The notes under the pieces: model-generated
The model's input: the letters and a program-made list of their open reading frames with translations, nothing else
Database searches by the model: none
What the model was told of the DNA's origin: nothing
Program-made: the position numbers and the translations under genes
Assembly: GCA_947458455.1 (NCBI GenBank)
Contig: CANGYJ010000016.1
Coordinates: forward strand, 1-64,000
Source: Verrucomicrobiaceae bacterium
Lineage (GTDB): Bacteria > Verrucomicrobiota > Verrucomicrobiia > Verrucomicrobiales > Verrucomicrobiaceae
DNA: 64,000 nt
Direction of reading: 5' to 3'
In this document: piece by piece, positions 52,795 to 61,913 of the stretch
Layout of the letters: every line of letters starts with the position of its first letter
How positions within the stretch are numbered: position 1 is the stretch's first letter

Positions 52795-55158
52795 TTACTT
52801 CTTCTTCACCCAGGCCGCGATAGGCGTGTGGGTATGGGCTGGAGCTGCCTCAGCCGTGGTGAAGGTGATGCAAAGGCTCACGTCGCCCTTGGCATCCGGG
52901 ACGGTGGCCTGGAGGATTTTCACGCCTTCACCTTTGCCGTCCTTGTCTTTGCCGACGGTGCGCATCTGCTCACTCGTTGGCTCAGGAGGATCCCCCACGC
53001 TGAAAGTGGCTCCCTTGGGCGAGACGATCGTGGCGAGAAGTTTTTTGCCACCGAGGGTGAGTACGGCACTGGCACCATCCGGAGCGATTTCCGCCTTCGT
53101 CATCATGCTCCAGACGAGGTTTTTGGAGTTCTTCACGCTGAGGTCGTCTTGGATGACGAGGTAAGGTGCGGTGCCGCGCATCACCATGACACCGCGATGC
53201 ACGTCCTTGGCCACCTTGTCGTAAGCCTTGGTCATATCGACAACGGCCAGGCCCTGCGCCGGTGTGGACTGGCCGAGCAGCACGCCAGCACGGGCATCCA
53301 TCTCCTGGTTCTCGCCCAAGCTGAGCGTGTTCTGACCGGCCGTGCCTTCCACGAAGAGTTCGTAGCGCTTGGAGCGATCCGCGCCGGGTTTCACTTCAAA
53401 GCCCGGCGCACGATCACTCTCCGCACCCAGTTCGAGGCCCCAGCGCACACCGCCTGCTTCGAGAACGAAACTGCCGATGTCGAGCTGGGCGTGGAGATCG
53501 CGGTTATCGCCTCCTTTGACGGCCACATACAGGTCATCTTTCGCCCAGCCGCTGCGCACGGTAGCAGCAATGCCGCCTGGCATCGCGAATTCCAGGCCGT
53601 CTGGCGTGCCGTCCCCGGCCGCATGCGGATTGTAATACATGAAGAGACCGGTCTGGCCGAAGTAAGACGAAGCCACAGGCATCTTGGCTCCTGCCGCCAC
53701 AGCAGGGATGCCGGGATTGCCATGCAGACCACAGAGCCAAGTGGCCACCCACGGACGTGAACCCGCATTTTCAGCGCTATCGCCATAATTGAAGGGCTTG
53801 CCGGTCGGGCCGTAAAGATGCAGGCGGGCCACACCGAACTGAGGAATGCCTTCCAGCATGCTCAGACCAAGATCCTTGCCAGAGGCGCTGCGAAGCGATT
53901 GGATCACCATCGAGGCGTAATCCATCACCGCATCTCCTGCGGCCATGCCTTCCGGCCAAACGCCGCCGGGGGCGAAACGCTGGATGCCCTCACCAAAGAA
54001 CTTAGCCCCTTCATTGGCGCACTTCTTGGCCATGTCCGGTGCTTCATCGGCAAAACCAATCGCGGTGATGAGCAAGGCGGAGGCGATGGCCATTTGCTCG
54101 GAGTTCACGGGAGCTTCCTCGGCCTTGTCCGGCTTGCCCTTGGCCTTTTTAGGATCGGCCTTCTTTTTGGCGGTCTCAGTGGCTCCGGGCGCGGTGCCAA
54201 AAGCGGTGGCCGGAGGCGGCTCCTCGTTCAGGTGAGCGATGAGGGCATCGACACCCTTCTGCTCCAAGAAAGTGCGGACCTCCGTGGCCTGCGGAGCCGT
54301 CAATCCATCGCGAAACCAGTCATAGCCCAGAGTCACCGCGATGACCATGTCCGCCACGGCCTGCGCCTCCACGGGATGCCAGTCACGGAAGTTTGTCTTG
54401 TCACACAGCAGGAGCAGTTCACGCACCGCGCGGTCCTTCCACTTCAAATCCCCATCGCCATAATGCAGCGCAGCCAGCAGGCCCATGCGATAGATGGCAC
54501 GCGACCCCTCACTCACAGTGCCGCGGATTTCGCCGTTGATGCGGTTCAATTCAGGATCTTGCAGCAAGTCCTCACCGGAGGTCTTCAAGACACCGAGAAG
54601 CTTCGTGAGCGCGGGATCGGCGGCGAGCTGACCTTTGATCGCAGCCCAGCCAGCAGCATTTTGGATCAGGCGCGGACGCACTTTTTGGATGCCGCCGAGG
54701 TAATCATTCGCCGCCGGTGCTTTGAACTTGGTGATGGGATTGATCGCGAAGGCTGGACGCGGCGGCGCAGGCTTCTTCGGAGCGGCTTTACCCTTCGGCG
54801 TAGCAGGGGCGGGAGTCGGAATGGCCGCCGTGGCTGGAGCAGCAGGAGTTGCCGGAGCGGCAGCGGGCATCGCCACGGGAGCGGCGGCTGGTGGCGCAGC
54901 CTTCATCGCGGCGTAGCGGGTCTTGGCGTATTCAAAATCCGCTGCGCTGAGCGTGCTGATGCCCACATCAAATTCCCGGCCGTCCTTTGTCTTAATTTTG
55001 AGCGTCTTCGCCACCGCATCCACCGAAATCAAAGTCGCCTCGACCGTCCTGCCGGAGGTATTGGTCCAGGTGTGATACTCCTCCTCGAGCTGGCCTTTCA
55101 AGGACGAAAAGGCGAGGAAGAAAGCGAGGGGACAGGCGAGACGTGCGGTCGGCTTCAT
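52795..55158 (-). CDS. SHD1 domain protein with heparinase-like toroid
   Basis: 787 residues from the ATG at 55158, with a signal peptide. The N-terminal SHD1 domain (about 28-85) reads YHTWTNTSGRTVEATLISVD, then KIKTKDGREFDVGISTLSAADF. A Pro/Ala-rich linker (about 85-145) follows. The helical region (about 150-450, DWHPVEAQAVADMVIAVTLG, YDWFRDGL) resembles the alpha-toroid of heparinase II/III and alginate lyases, and the C-terminal half (about 480-787) is beta-rich. Suggests a polysaccharide-binding or polysaccharide-degrading exported protein; catalytic residues are not certain. Confidence 0.78.
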   Translation of the reverse strand: MKPTARLACPLAFFLAFSSLKGQLEEEYHTWTNTSGRTVEATLISVDAVAKTLKIKTKDGREFDVGISTLSAADFEYAKTRYAAMKAAPPAAAPVAMPAAAPATPAAPATAAIPTPAPATPKGKAAPKKPAPPRPAFAINPITKFKAPAANDYLGGIQKVRPRLIQNAAGWAAIKGQLAADPALTKLLGVLKTSGEDLLQDPELNRINGEIRGTVSEGSRAIYRMGLLAALHYGDGDLKWKDRAVRELLLLCDKTNFRDWHPVEAQAVADMVIAVTLGYDWFRDGLTAPQATEVRTFLEQKGVDALIAHLNEEPPPATAFGTAPGATETAKKKADPKKAKGKPDKAEEAPVNSEQMAIASALLITAIGFADEAPDMAKKCANEGAKFFGEGIQRFAPGGVWPEGMAAGDAVMDYASMVIQSLRSASGKDLGLSMLEGIPQFGVARLHLYGPTGKPFNYGDSAENAGSRPWVATWLCGLHGNPGIPAVAAGAKMPVASSYFGQTGLFMYYNPHAAGDGTPDGLEFAMPGGIAATVRSGWAKDDLYVAVKGGDNRDLHAQLDIGSFVLEAGGVRWGLELGAESDRAPGFEVKPGADRSKRYELFVEGTAGQNTLSLGENQEMDARAGVLLGQSTPAQGLAVVDMTKAYDKVAKDVHRGVMVMRGTAPYLVIQDDLSVKNSKNLVWSMMTKAEIAPDGASAVLTLGGKKLLATIVSPKGATFSVGDPPEPTSEQMRTVGKDKDGKGEGVKILQATVPDAKGDVSLCITFTTAEAAPAHTHTPIAAWVKKK

Positions 55159-55281
55159 GGAAAAAAGTGGTTGGCTCAAAACGAACGATCAAAGCAGCCC
55201 TTTCCAAGCGATGGGTCAAGCTCGAAGTGCCTCCAGAGACATCACCTTGCCGATCTTCCCAGCACCGCTATCGAGAGAGCC

Positions 55282-55896
55282 ATGCCCGCCTCCGCCTGCT
55301 GCCCCTTCCCTCTCTACCAACCCGGCTCCGAATCCGGCTGGGAGGTCGTGAGCAGCGAGCGGAAGTTCGATAATCCGCACGTCAACGTCGATCTGAACCA
55401 CTACCTCACGCCGGGGTGCCGCGAAAAGCCGCAGCCGTGGATGGTGGTGGGGCGAAAAGCCGCCGTCGCCATCGCTCCGAGGCTGGCGGATGGGCGTTTC
55501 GTGCTCATTTCGCAGGAGCGGCTGCCGGTGCGGCAGACGATGTGGGAATTCCCCGCCGGCCAGATTGATACCGAAACGACCTGCGAAAGCATCGCGGCGA
55601 CCGCTTTGAGAGAAATGCGCGAAGAGGCCGGGCTGGCTTTCGATCCTGAAAACAGCCAACTCACCCCGATGGGCTGGTTTTTTCCCTCGCAAGGTTTCAC
55701 CGATGAGTGCGTTTACCTGTTCCACGCGGAACCCGTGTGCGTCGTGGGCCAGCCGGAACCGGAAGGCAGCGAGCACATCAGCGCCGTGCGTTTCGCCAGT
55801 GCAGGAGAGCTGCGGGGGATGATCGCGGAAAACGAGATCACCAACGCCCTATCATTGGCGCTTTTTGCGCGGATGGCGGCCAAGGGTTTGCTTTGA
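55282..55896 (+). CDS. NUDIX hydrolase
   Basis: 204 residues from the ATG at 55282; the in-frame region before it is antisense to the SHD1 gene and not coding. Nudix fold with WEFPAGQIDTET and the box core ALREMREEAGL. The preceding KPQPWMVVGRKAAVAIAP and RFVLISQERLPVRQTMWEFP fit the ADP-ribose pyrophosphatase branch (ADP-sugar hydrolysis). Cytoplasmic. Ends about 40 bases before tatC, so cotranscription is possible. Confidence 0.87.
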   Translation: MPASACCPFPLYQPGSESGWEVVSSERKFDNPHVNVDLNHYLTPGCREKPQPWMVVGRKAAVAIAPRLADGRFVLISQERLPVRQTMWEFPAGQIDTETTCESIAATALREMREEAGLAFDPENSQLTPMGWFFPSQGFTDECVYLFHAEPVCVVGQPEPEGSEHISAVRFASAGELRGMIAENEITNALSLALFARMAAKGLL

Positions 55897-55936
55897 TTCG
55901 ATTCATCGCTAGCTCTCCGTCCCCAATTTCTCCCCC

Positions 55937-57082
55937 ATGTGGCAAGGTATCCTCAAAAAAGTCTTTTCCGTTCGTGACAAGGTCGCGCTGAACCTCAGCG
56001 GCGAAGGCGATGCCGAGAAGCCCTTCATCGAGCATCTCGAAGACCTGCGCACCATGCTCGTGCGAATGGCTCTGACCCTCCTCATCGCGACCTTCGGCAC
56101 CTTCTTCTTTTACCAGGAGCTGTTTCGAGCCATTCAGATGCCGATCATTTTTGCCGGTCTTGCCAAGGATGAGGCGGGAGCCAGCCAGCTTTTGCAAAAC
56201 ATCGACGTCGCTGGCCCCTTCATGATGGCGATCAATGTCTCACTGATTGCCGCCGTCATTATCTCCTTTCCACTGCTGCTTGTTTTCCTGCTCCAGTTCA
56301 TCCTCCCCGGCCTGAAAGACACGGAGAAGAAGCTTCTGTGGCCTGCCATCGGCATCGGCACGGGGCTTTTCCTCACCGGAGCAGCTTTTGCCTACTGGAG
56401 TGTGCTCCCCCGTGCCCTCGCCTTCTTTGACGATTTTGCCAAATCCGTCGGCTCACGGCAGGATTGGACACTTTCAAATTACGTCACCTTCTCCACCCGC
56501 TTCGTGCTCGTGTTTGGCATCGCCTTCGAGCTGCCTGTGATCGTCATGGCCCTCGTGAAGCTCGATATTTTGAACTTCACCATCATGAAGAACACCTGGC
56601 GGCATGCTTTGGTGGCCATCACGCTCTTCGCCGCCATCATCACCCCCACGCCGGATGTGCTCACGCTCATGCTCATGAGTGGCCCGCTCTACGTTCTTTA
56701 TGGCATCTGCGTTATCCTAGCTTGGCGCATGGAGAAGAAGGACAAGGCTGAATACCCAGAATACTACGCCCAGATCGAAAAGGACGAACAAGAGCTCGAA
56801 AAGGCCAATAGCGACGATTGGGACAACGACAGCTACAACCCCTGGTCCACCGCCGGAGACGAGGACGAAGACTTGAAGGACGAGTATCAAAAACCCGCCG
56901 CCACGCCTTCCGCACCGCCGCCCGAGGTCGAAAAGCCTGCCGCCGTCGATTACGATAACCTCGACGCCGGTGAGGACCAAAGCTCCGTCATGCCCAACGA
57001 CGAGCCTCCGGCCACGGATCGCGAAAAAACCACCGAAGACCTCGCCCGCGAGGATGAGGAACGTTCACGCGGCGAGAAGTGA
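55937..57082 (+). CDS. tatC: Sec-independent translocase TatC with long acidic tail
   Basis: 381 residues. The TatC core (about 25-265) has six helices: FIEHLEDLRTMLVRMALTLL, the N-terminal recognition motif, then FMMAINVSLIAAVIISFPLL and LFAAIITPTPDVLTLMLM. After the core comes a tail of about 110 residues that is strongly acidic (NSDDWDNDSYN, GDEDEDLKDEY) and Pro-rich. Most TatC proteins are about 250 residues, so the tail is unusual. The gene supports Tat export of the RR-signal proteins in this window. tatA/B are not here. Confidence 0.94.
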   Translation: MWQGILKKVFSVRDKVALNLSGEGDAEKPFIEHLEDLRTMLVRMALTLLIATFGTFFFYQELFRAIQMPIIFAGLAKDEAGASQLLQNIDVAGPFMMAINVSLIAAVIISFPLLLVFLLQFILPGLKDTEKKLLWPAIGIGTGLFLTGAAFAYWSVLPRALAFFDDFAKSVGSRQDWTLSNYVTFSTRFVLVFGIAFELPVIVMALVKLDILNFTIMKNTWRHALVAITLFAAIITPTPDVLTLMLMSGPLYVLYGICVILAWRMEKKDKAEYPEYYAQIEKDEQELEKANSDDWDNDSYNPWSTAGDEDEDLKDEYQKPAATPSAPPPEVEKPAAVDYDNLDAGEDQSSVMPNDEPPATDREKTTEDLAREDEERSRGEK

Positions 57083-57134
57083 TGCGTGCGGGAGCTTGTC
57101 ACCGCTCCCCGCCGTGCCAAATTTCCGCCCGCGC

Positions 57135-57725
57135 ATGAATTTCCCCCTCACTCTCTCCTTCAAGTTTTTCGCCCTCAGCCCACAGATCTTCGTCAACGAC
57201 GCTGCCGGAGGTCCGGTGTGCTATGTGAAGCAGAAGCTCTTCCGCCTCCGCGAGAAAATCGAGCTGTTCCGTGACTCCACCCAGTCCCAGCAGGTCGCCA
57301 CCATTGAGGCGGACCGCATCATCGACTGGTCGGCGAAGTACACCTTCAAAGATGCCCAGGGCAACGTGCTCGGCGCCGTGGGACGTCGTGGCATGAAATC
57401 CATCTGGCGGGCGCATTACGAGGTCTTCCCGCCCACCGGCGGCGCAGCCGCCTTCACCCTTCGCGAAGAGAACCCGATGGCGAAGATCCTCGATTCATTC
57501 CTCGGAGAGATTCCCGTCGTCGGCATGTTCACCGGCTACTTCATTCATCCCAAATACCTCGCCACCCGTGCCGATGGCACCCCGGTCATGCGCCTGACGA
57601 AGCAAGCCTCCTTCCTCGAACGCTGCTTCACCGTCGAACTCCTCGGCCCCGCCGAAGAAGGCGAGCAAGCCGCCCTCGTGATGTCCTACCTCATGATGAT
57701 CCTGCTGGAGCGGGCGAGGGGGTGA
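57135..57725 (+). CDS. LURP-one-related/scramblase-like protein
   Basis: 196 residues from the ATG at 57135. Beta-barrel type sequence: MNFPLTLSFKFFALSPQIFV, GGPVCYVKQKLFRLREKI, LFRDSTQSQQVATIEADRII, FKDAQGNVLGAVGRRGMKS, EENPMAKILDSFLGEIP. This is the pattern of bacterial LOR/tubby-C-like proteins. A C-terminal hydrophobic stretch (AALVMSYLMMILLERARG) may touch the membrane. Role unknown. Starts 52 bases after tatC, so it is probably in the same transcript. Confidence 0.68.
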   Translation: MNFPLTLSFKFFALSPQIFVNDAAGGPVCYVKQKLFRLREKIELFRDSTQSQQVATIEADRIIDWSAKYTFKDAQGNVLGAVGRRGMKSIWRAHYEVFPPTGGAAAFTLREENPMAKILDSFLGEIPVVGMFTGYFIHPKYLATRADGTPVMRLTKQASFLERCFTVELLGPAEEGEQAALVMSYLMMILLERARG

Positions 57726-57729
57726 GGTC

Positions 57730-57800
57730 GTAGAACGGCTTTTCCAAGCCGTTCATCATCCGTTTCGCCTTAGAAGAACGAGTTGGAAAACTCGTTTTAC
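57730..57800. repeat. REP-like inverted hairpin pair, family GTAGnACG, second locus
   Basis: Hairpin 1 is GAACGGC-TTTTCCAA-GCCGTTC (57733-57754), preceded by GTA. Hairpin 2 is AACGAGTT-GGAA-AACTCGTT (57777-57796), followed by TTAC, the same element on the other strand. The stems differ at matched positions (GGC/GCC against GAG/CTC). It lies between two convergent genes and shares its plan with 11338-11391. Confidence 0.82.
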
Positions 57801-57802
57801 GT

Positions 57803-59686
57803 TTACTTCGCCGCTGGCTCGAAGCGTTTCCGCAGCTCGTTGAAGTAGCGACGCACTTGCTCGCGGCGGGCGGGAGGTAGGGCGGCTTCATCGAGAGCGG
57901 CTTCTTCGGCTTGAATGGCTTCCAACGTGGTCGGCGTGGCGGAACGGGTGGGATCCTCTTTGCGGGCACCGCCTTCCACGCTGCGCATGGTGGCCTGCCC
58001 TTCGGCGTTTTGCTGGGCCTGCACGACATCGCTGTTGGCGGTTTCCTGCTTGGTGGTGGGGGCGTTGTTGAGGTCGGCCTTGCCAGCGCCGGGCTGTTGG
58101 CCGCTGGAAGGTGCTTGCGTCATGAAACCAGGCTGCTTGGGATCATCGGGACCATCGCCTTGCACGATGATCGGCTTATCCTTCGAGCTATCCGGCGGAG
58201 CCTGACCTGGCACGGGGGCGATGAGCATCGGCTGGCCGGGCTGCTGGCCCTGCCCTGGTTGACCTTGCTGCTGCCCCGGCTGGCCCATCATCATCTGCTG
58301 TTGTTGCTGCTGCTGGCCCTGTCCCTGCCCGCCCTGCGGAGGCTGCTGCATCTGATTCTGCTGTTGCTGCTGACCGATGCCAGGAGGTGAGAGCATCTGC
58401 TGCTGTGGCTGCCCGCCTTGCTGCTGACCTACCTGCGGGGCGTTTTGCTGGCTGGGATCGCTTTGCCCCTGCTGACCGTTTTGCCCGAGCTGCTGCATGG
58501 CTCCGGTTTGGTTCTCGCCAGTGATGCTGCTGCCCGCTTGACGGAGTTGCTCGGCGAGCTGTTGAAGCTGTTTTTGGGCTTCCTCACGCAAAGCCATGTC
58601 CCGCATCTTTTCGGCGAGCTTTTCAAATTCAGCCCCAGCGGCCTTCGCGTCCCCTTGTTGCATCTGATCCCCTGCCCCGAGCACATGCTGGCCCACCATG
58701 CGTTTGCGATCCGCCGCTTCGGCTTTCTCCTCCACCTCTTTGAGTGTGCTGCCCAGGCGTTGTTTCGTCTCGGCGGGAAGCTGCGGGCTTTTGAGTTCCT
58801 GGCCCAGCTTTTCCGCTGCTTTCGCCGCCGCAGGAGAATTCTTCGCGGCCACGGCATCGCCGAGGTCTGCCGTATCAGCATGCTGGCGGAGCTCTTCGAC
58901 GAGTTTATCGCTGGCCCAATCGTCTTTTCCCTTCGCCAGATCCTCGGCCAGCTTTTCGGCATCACGAGCGCGGCGCTCCAGCTCGGCTAGCACCTGCTTC
59001 GCATCCTTGCCAGCGGCATCCGCCAGCTCGGCGGCGGTCTGATCGAGCTTCGCTTTCAAATCCTCGATCTGCTTCTGCTCGTCCGCGTTGAGGCCTTTGA
59101 GCTTCTTTTTCTCCACATCGAGCTTCGCCAAGTCTTTCGCGGCTTCCGCCGCCTTTGCGGCCATGGCCTCATCGAGAATCAAGACGTCCTCCTTCGGCGT
59201 GCGCCCCGCGCTGATAAGGCTGCCGAGCATTACCAGCACCAGCGGCACCATCAAAGCCCGCGCCGGGCGCAGCGGCAGATCCTGCTTCAAGCGCCCCATC
59301 GCCCGTGCCAAGGCGACTTTTTGCGCCTCGACATGCCTCCTGGCGGCTTCCGAAGCCTCGTTTCGATCTTCAAACCACCACGCACTCGCAAACGCCTCGC
59401 GCCGTCCTGCCGCCGAATCCCACAAGGCCAGCGCACTGAAGGCTCCCGGACGCAGCAGCCAAGAAAACACCAGCCCGCCGAGCATCCACAGCGCCCAGGT
59501 GATCCAAAGCGCCGCCACGATGCTCATGCCACCGCGAATGGCCCCAAGCAGCATCAGCCCGAGCACGATGCTCACCGGCCAGACGGTGTGCTCAAGCCAT
59601 GACAGCCACCGCCGCATCATCACACGTCCCTGCACCTTCCGCGCCACCGGCGCGAAGACACAAGCTGGATGGGCTGGCTCACTCAT
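57803..59686 (-). CDS. Gln-rich coiled-coil membrane protein
   Basis: 627 residues from the ATG at 59686; an in-frame start further upstream would overlap the cyclase gene end. Three hydrophobic segments in the first 200 residues (VWPVSIVLGLMLLGAI, IVAALWITWALWMLGGLVF, RALMVPLVLVMLGSLI). A long Ala/Lys/Glu coiled coil (about 190-420) follows, then a Gln/Gly/Pro-rich low-complexity stretch (about 420-530). A final helical segment holds RREQVRRYFNELRKRFEPA. Resembles the large Gln-rich membrane proteins of MoxR/Bat-type clusters (DUF4175-like), but none of those partners is here. Function unknown. Confidence 0.72.
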   Translation of the reverse strand: MSEPAHPACVFAPVARKVQGRVMMRRWLSWLEHTVWPVSIVLGLMLLGAIRGGMSIVAALWITWALWMLGGLVFSWLLRPGAFSALALWDSAAGRREAFASAWWFEDRNEASEAARRHVEAQKVALARAMGRLKQDLPLRPARALMVPLVLVMLGSLISAGRTPKEDVLILDEAMAAKAAEAAKDLAKLDVEKKKLKGLNADEQKQIEDLKAKLDQTAAELADAAGKDAKQVLAELERRARDAEKLAEDLAKGKDDWASDKLVEELRQHADTADLGDAVAAKNSPAAAKAAEKLGQELKSPQLPAETKQRLGSTLKEVEEKAEAADRKRMVGQHVLGAGDQMQQGDAKAAGAEFEKLAEKMRDMALREEAQKQLQQLAEQLRQAGSSITGENQTGAMQQLGQNGQQGQSDPSQQNAPQVGQQQGGQPQQQMLSPPGIGQQQQQNQMQQPPQGGQGQGQQQQQQQMMMGQPGQQQGQPGQGQQPGQPMLIAPVPGQAPPDSSKDKPIIVQGDGPDDPKQPGFMTQAPSSGQQPGAGKADLNNAPTTKQETANSDVVQAQQNAEGQATMRSVEGGARKEDPTRSATPTTLEAIQAEEAALDEAALPPARREQVRRYFNELRKRFEPAAK

Positions 59687-59739
59687 GCCGCGCATTTCAG
59701 CGCAATTCACCGCGAAGGCCAAGCATTTCTCCGTTTCAC

Positions 59740-61683
59740 TCACGCCTGCGAAACCACCCGCCAAGGGCACACAGGCTCAGAGATGCCTTTGAGCTGCATC
59801 GGTGGCATCGGCTCGGCCTGCACGATGGTGCGCCCCTCGGCGTAGGTTTCCTCATCCATCACGATCTCACCGGCCTGGGCCACACTGCACAGGCGGGAGG
59901 CGAGATTCACGCGATGACCGATGACGGTGTAGCTCAGGCGTTGATCGCTGCCCATGCAACCGGCCACGACGCTGCCGGTGGCAATGCCGATGCCCATTTC
60001 GAGCGAGTGCCGCGAGGTCAGATTCAGCTCTCGACGCCTCTGAAGCATGGCCTGGGCGCATTGCACGGCCTGAAGACCATCGGAGCCGGTGCTACGGGGC
60101 GCCCCAAAAAGAACCATAATGAGATCTCCCACGAATTTATCCACAATGCCGCCGTGCTCATAGGCCAGCTCGGTGAGCGCGGTCATGTGCTCATTGAGCA
60201 TGTCGATCACTTCGCCCGGTGGCATGCCCTCGGTGATGGAGGTGAAGCCCCGGATGTCGCAAAAGAGCATGCTCACATGCCGCAGTTCGCCGCCGAGACG
60301 GCCCGTCTGCTCGATGAGCTGCTGCGCCACCGTGCGATCCGCGACCGCATTGAGCACGCTTCGATACTTTTCCTGAAGCGCGAGGCCTGCGGCCATCTGA
60401 TTGAATGAGGCGGCCAACGCCCCAAGCTCGTCTCTCTGCCGCACGGGCACCCGCACGGTGAAATTTCCCTGCTCGATCTGCTTCGTGGCGGCGGAGAGAT
60501 CCCTCACGGGGCCGGAAAGCGTGCGGGAGACGAGCAGCACCACAAAGAGAGCCACCGCGAGGGCGAGGATGCCAAGGCCGACGACATTCCGCCGCAGCTC
60601 GCCGATCTCCGCATCGAGCGCGGCGAGCGAGTAAAGGTTCACCTGCGCCGCCAGGGGGAAGGGCGAACCGGGATTCAGCACGCGATAAAAGACCTGATGG
60701 CGCGCGCCTTCGATCATCACCATGAGTTCACGCTGGGTTTTGTGACCGTCTTTGAAGACGTCCTGCATGAGCGTGGTCACCTCCTCACGCTTCACCTGCG
60801 GAATGGTGGAGGTGACGAGCTGGTCCTCCACCCAGATGCCACTCATGATTTCGCCAAGTTCGCTGCGCTTCGTCTGCTCGTAGAGTGCTCGCTCGGTGAC
60901 GGAGGTGAGCGGAAGGCCAAAGACAAAGGCCCCGACGAATTTCTGATCCTTCGGATCTCGCAGCGGGGTGATGAAAACCTCCCGCACCTGCTCGGTGGGC
61001 CGTCCGTCATGGCGGTCCTCCAGCTCGACATGGAGGTAACCCACTTCCTGCTCCTTGAGCACCTCCTCCAGCTTGCGATCACCGAGCCAGGGGAGCTTGC
61101 CGCCTTTTCGCCGCACCTCGCCATTCTCTTTGAACTCGGGGGCGGTCGCCATCGGGAGGCCAAGACCCGCCGAGGTGCGTTGTTGAGGGGCGCCCATGAA
61201 ATTCCCTTTGGCATCAATGAAGTCCACATAAGGCCGCTGCCCGGACGGAAAGCGCAGCTCGCGACCTTTGAAACCGCCGCCGCGATCATTCGGAGGGGAG
61301 AGCTTCCCGGAGCCGCCCAGCATCCCTCGTCCGCCTTCTCCTTGCCGAAGGACGGGAAACTCCATCTGCAGCCGCTCCTCGGCCAGCGACTCCAACTGAG
61401 GCCGCAAGAGCTGGGCGAGTTCTTTGAAGTCCTTACCCTGGATCGCCTCCATCACCTTGGGTTGGGCGGCCATGGTTTGCAGGATGGTGGAGAGCGCCTC
61501 GAAACGCTTTTTCTTCGCGGCGGTGAGCAGTCCCACCTGCTCCTCAAACTGCTCATCGAAAAGCCGACGGTAGGTGGCGCTGAATTTCCGCTCCGCCATC
61601 AGCAGCGTCACCACCGTCACCACGGCCACCACTGGGAAAAGGGTGAGGATGAGTTTGGCGCGGAAGGTGGTGATCCAGTGCAT
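59740..61683 (-). CDS. Class III adenylate/guanylate cyclase with HAMP and sensor domain
   Basis: 647 residues from the ATG at 61683. One N-terminal transmembrane helix (LILTLFPVVAVVTVVTLLM), a large extracytoplasmic sensor part (about 30-355), a second helix (VGLGILALAVALFVVLLV), then HAMP (about 385-435, SGPVRDLSAATKQIEQGNF). The cyclase domain (about 470-640) has MLFCDIRGFTSITEG, with the metal Asp, GGIVDKFVGDLIMVLFGAP, with the second Asp and the substrate Lys, and GHRVNLASRL near the end. Probably makes cAMP in response to an outside signal. 53 bases upstream of the Gln-rich gene, likely the same operon. Confidence 0.9.
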   Translation of the reverse strand: MHWITTFRAKLILTLFPVVAVVTVVTLLMAERKFSATYRRLFDEQFEEQVGLLTAAKKKRFEALSTILQTMAAQPKVMEAIQGKDFKELAQLLRPQLESLAEERLQMEFPVLRQGEGGRGMLGGSGKLSPPNDRGGGFKGRELRFPSGQRPYVDFIDAKGNFMGAPQQRTSAGLGLPMATAPEFKENGEVRRKGGKLPWLGDRKLEEVLKEQEVGYLHVELEDRHDGRPTEQVREVFITPLRDPKDQKFVGAFVFGLPLTSVTERALYEQTKRSELGEIMSGIWVEDQLVTSTIPQVKREEVTTLMQDVFKDGHKTQRELMVMIEGARHQVFYRVLNPGSPFPLAAQVNLYSLAALDAEIGELRRNVVGLGILALAVALFVVLLVSRTLSGPVRDLSAATKQIEQGNFTVRVPVRQRDELGALAASFNQMAAGLALQEKYRSVLNAVADRTVAQQLIEQTGRLGGELRHVSMLFCDIRGFTSITEGMPPGEVIDMLNEHMTALTELAYEHGGIVDKFVGDLIMVLFGAPRSTGSDGLQAVQCAQAMLQRRRELNLTSRHSLEMGIGIATGSVVAGCMGSDQRLSYTVIGHRVNLASRLCSVAQAGEIVMDEETYAEGRTIVQAEPMPPMQLKGISEPVCPWRVVSQA

Positions 61684-61822
61684 GCGGGAGTTATTTTTGA
61701 ACGGACAGGCTGAGAAGTCAGCCGGGGAGTTCAACTCTGGCCCGGAATGACGGTTTCGCCGCCCATGGGCGCATATTTTTCGCCTCTCCGAATCCATCTC
61801 CTGCAAAAAAACATTTCTCTTC

Positions 61823-61838
61823 TGGCATGGCACATGCT
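61823..61838 (+). promoter_or_regulatory. Candidate sigma-54 promoter of the glutamine synthetase gene
   Basis: TGGCATGGCACATGCT has GG and GC exactly 12 bases apart, matching the -24/-12 pattern (TGGCAC-N5-TTGC) with two mismatches. The -12 box is about 76 bases before the ATG. Sigma-54 control of nitrogen genes is well known in other phyla; here it is only a motif match. Confidence 0.4.
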
Positions 61839-61913
61839 TTTTTCAGGACATGCTTAAAGGAACGGGGTCGTTTCCCTACCCGAAAAGCACCCACACACGC
61901 TACCACCTCAACC

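Noticed and set aside
53818-55281. N-terminal extension of the NUDIX gene into the SHD1 gene region
   Set aside because: The frame is antisense to a well-supported SHD1 protein, and the NUDIX fold starts after the ATG at 55282.
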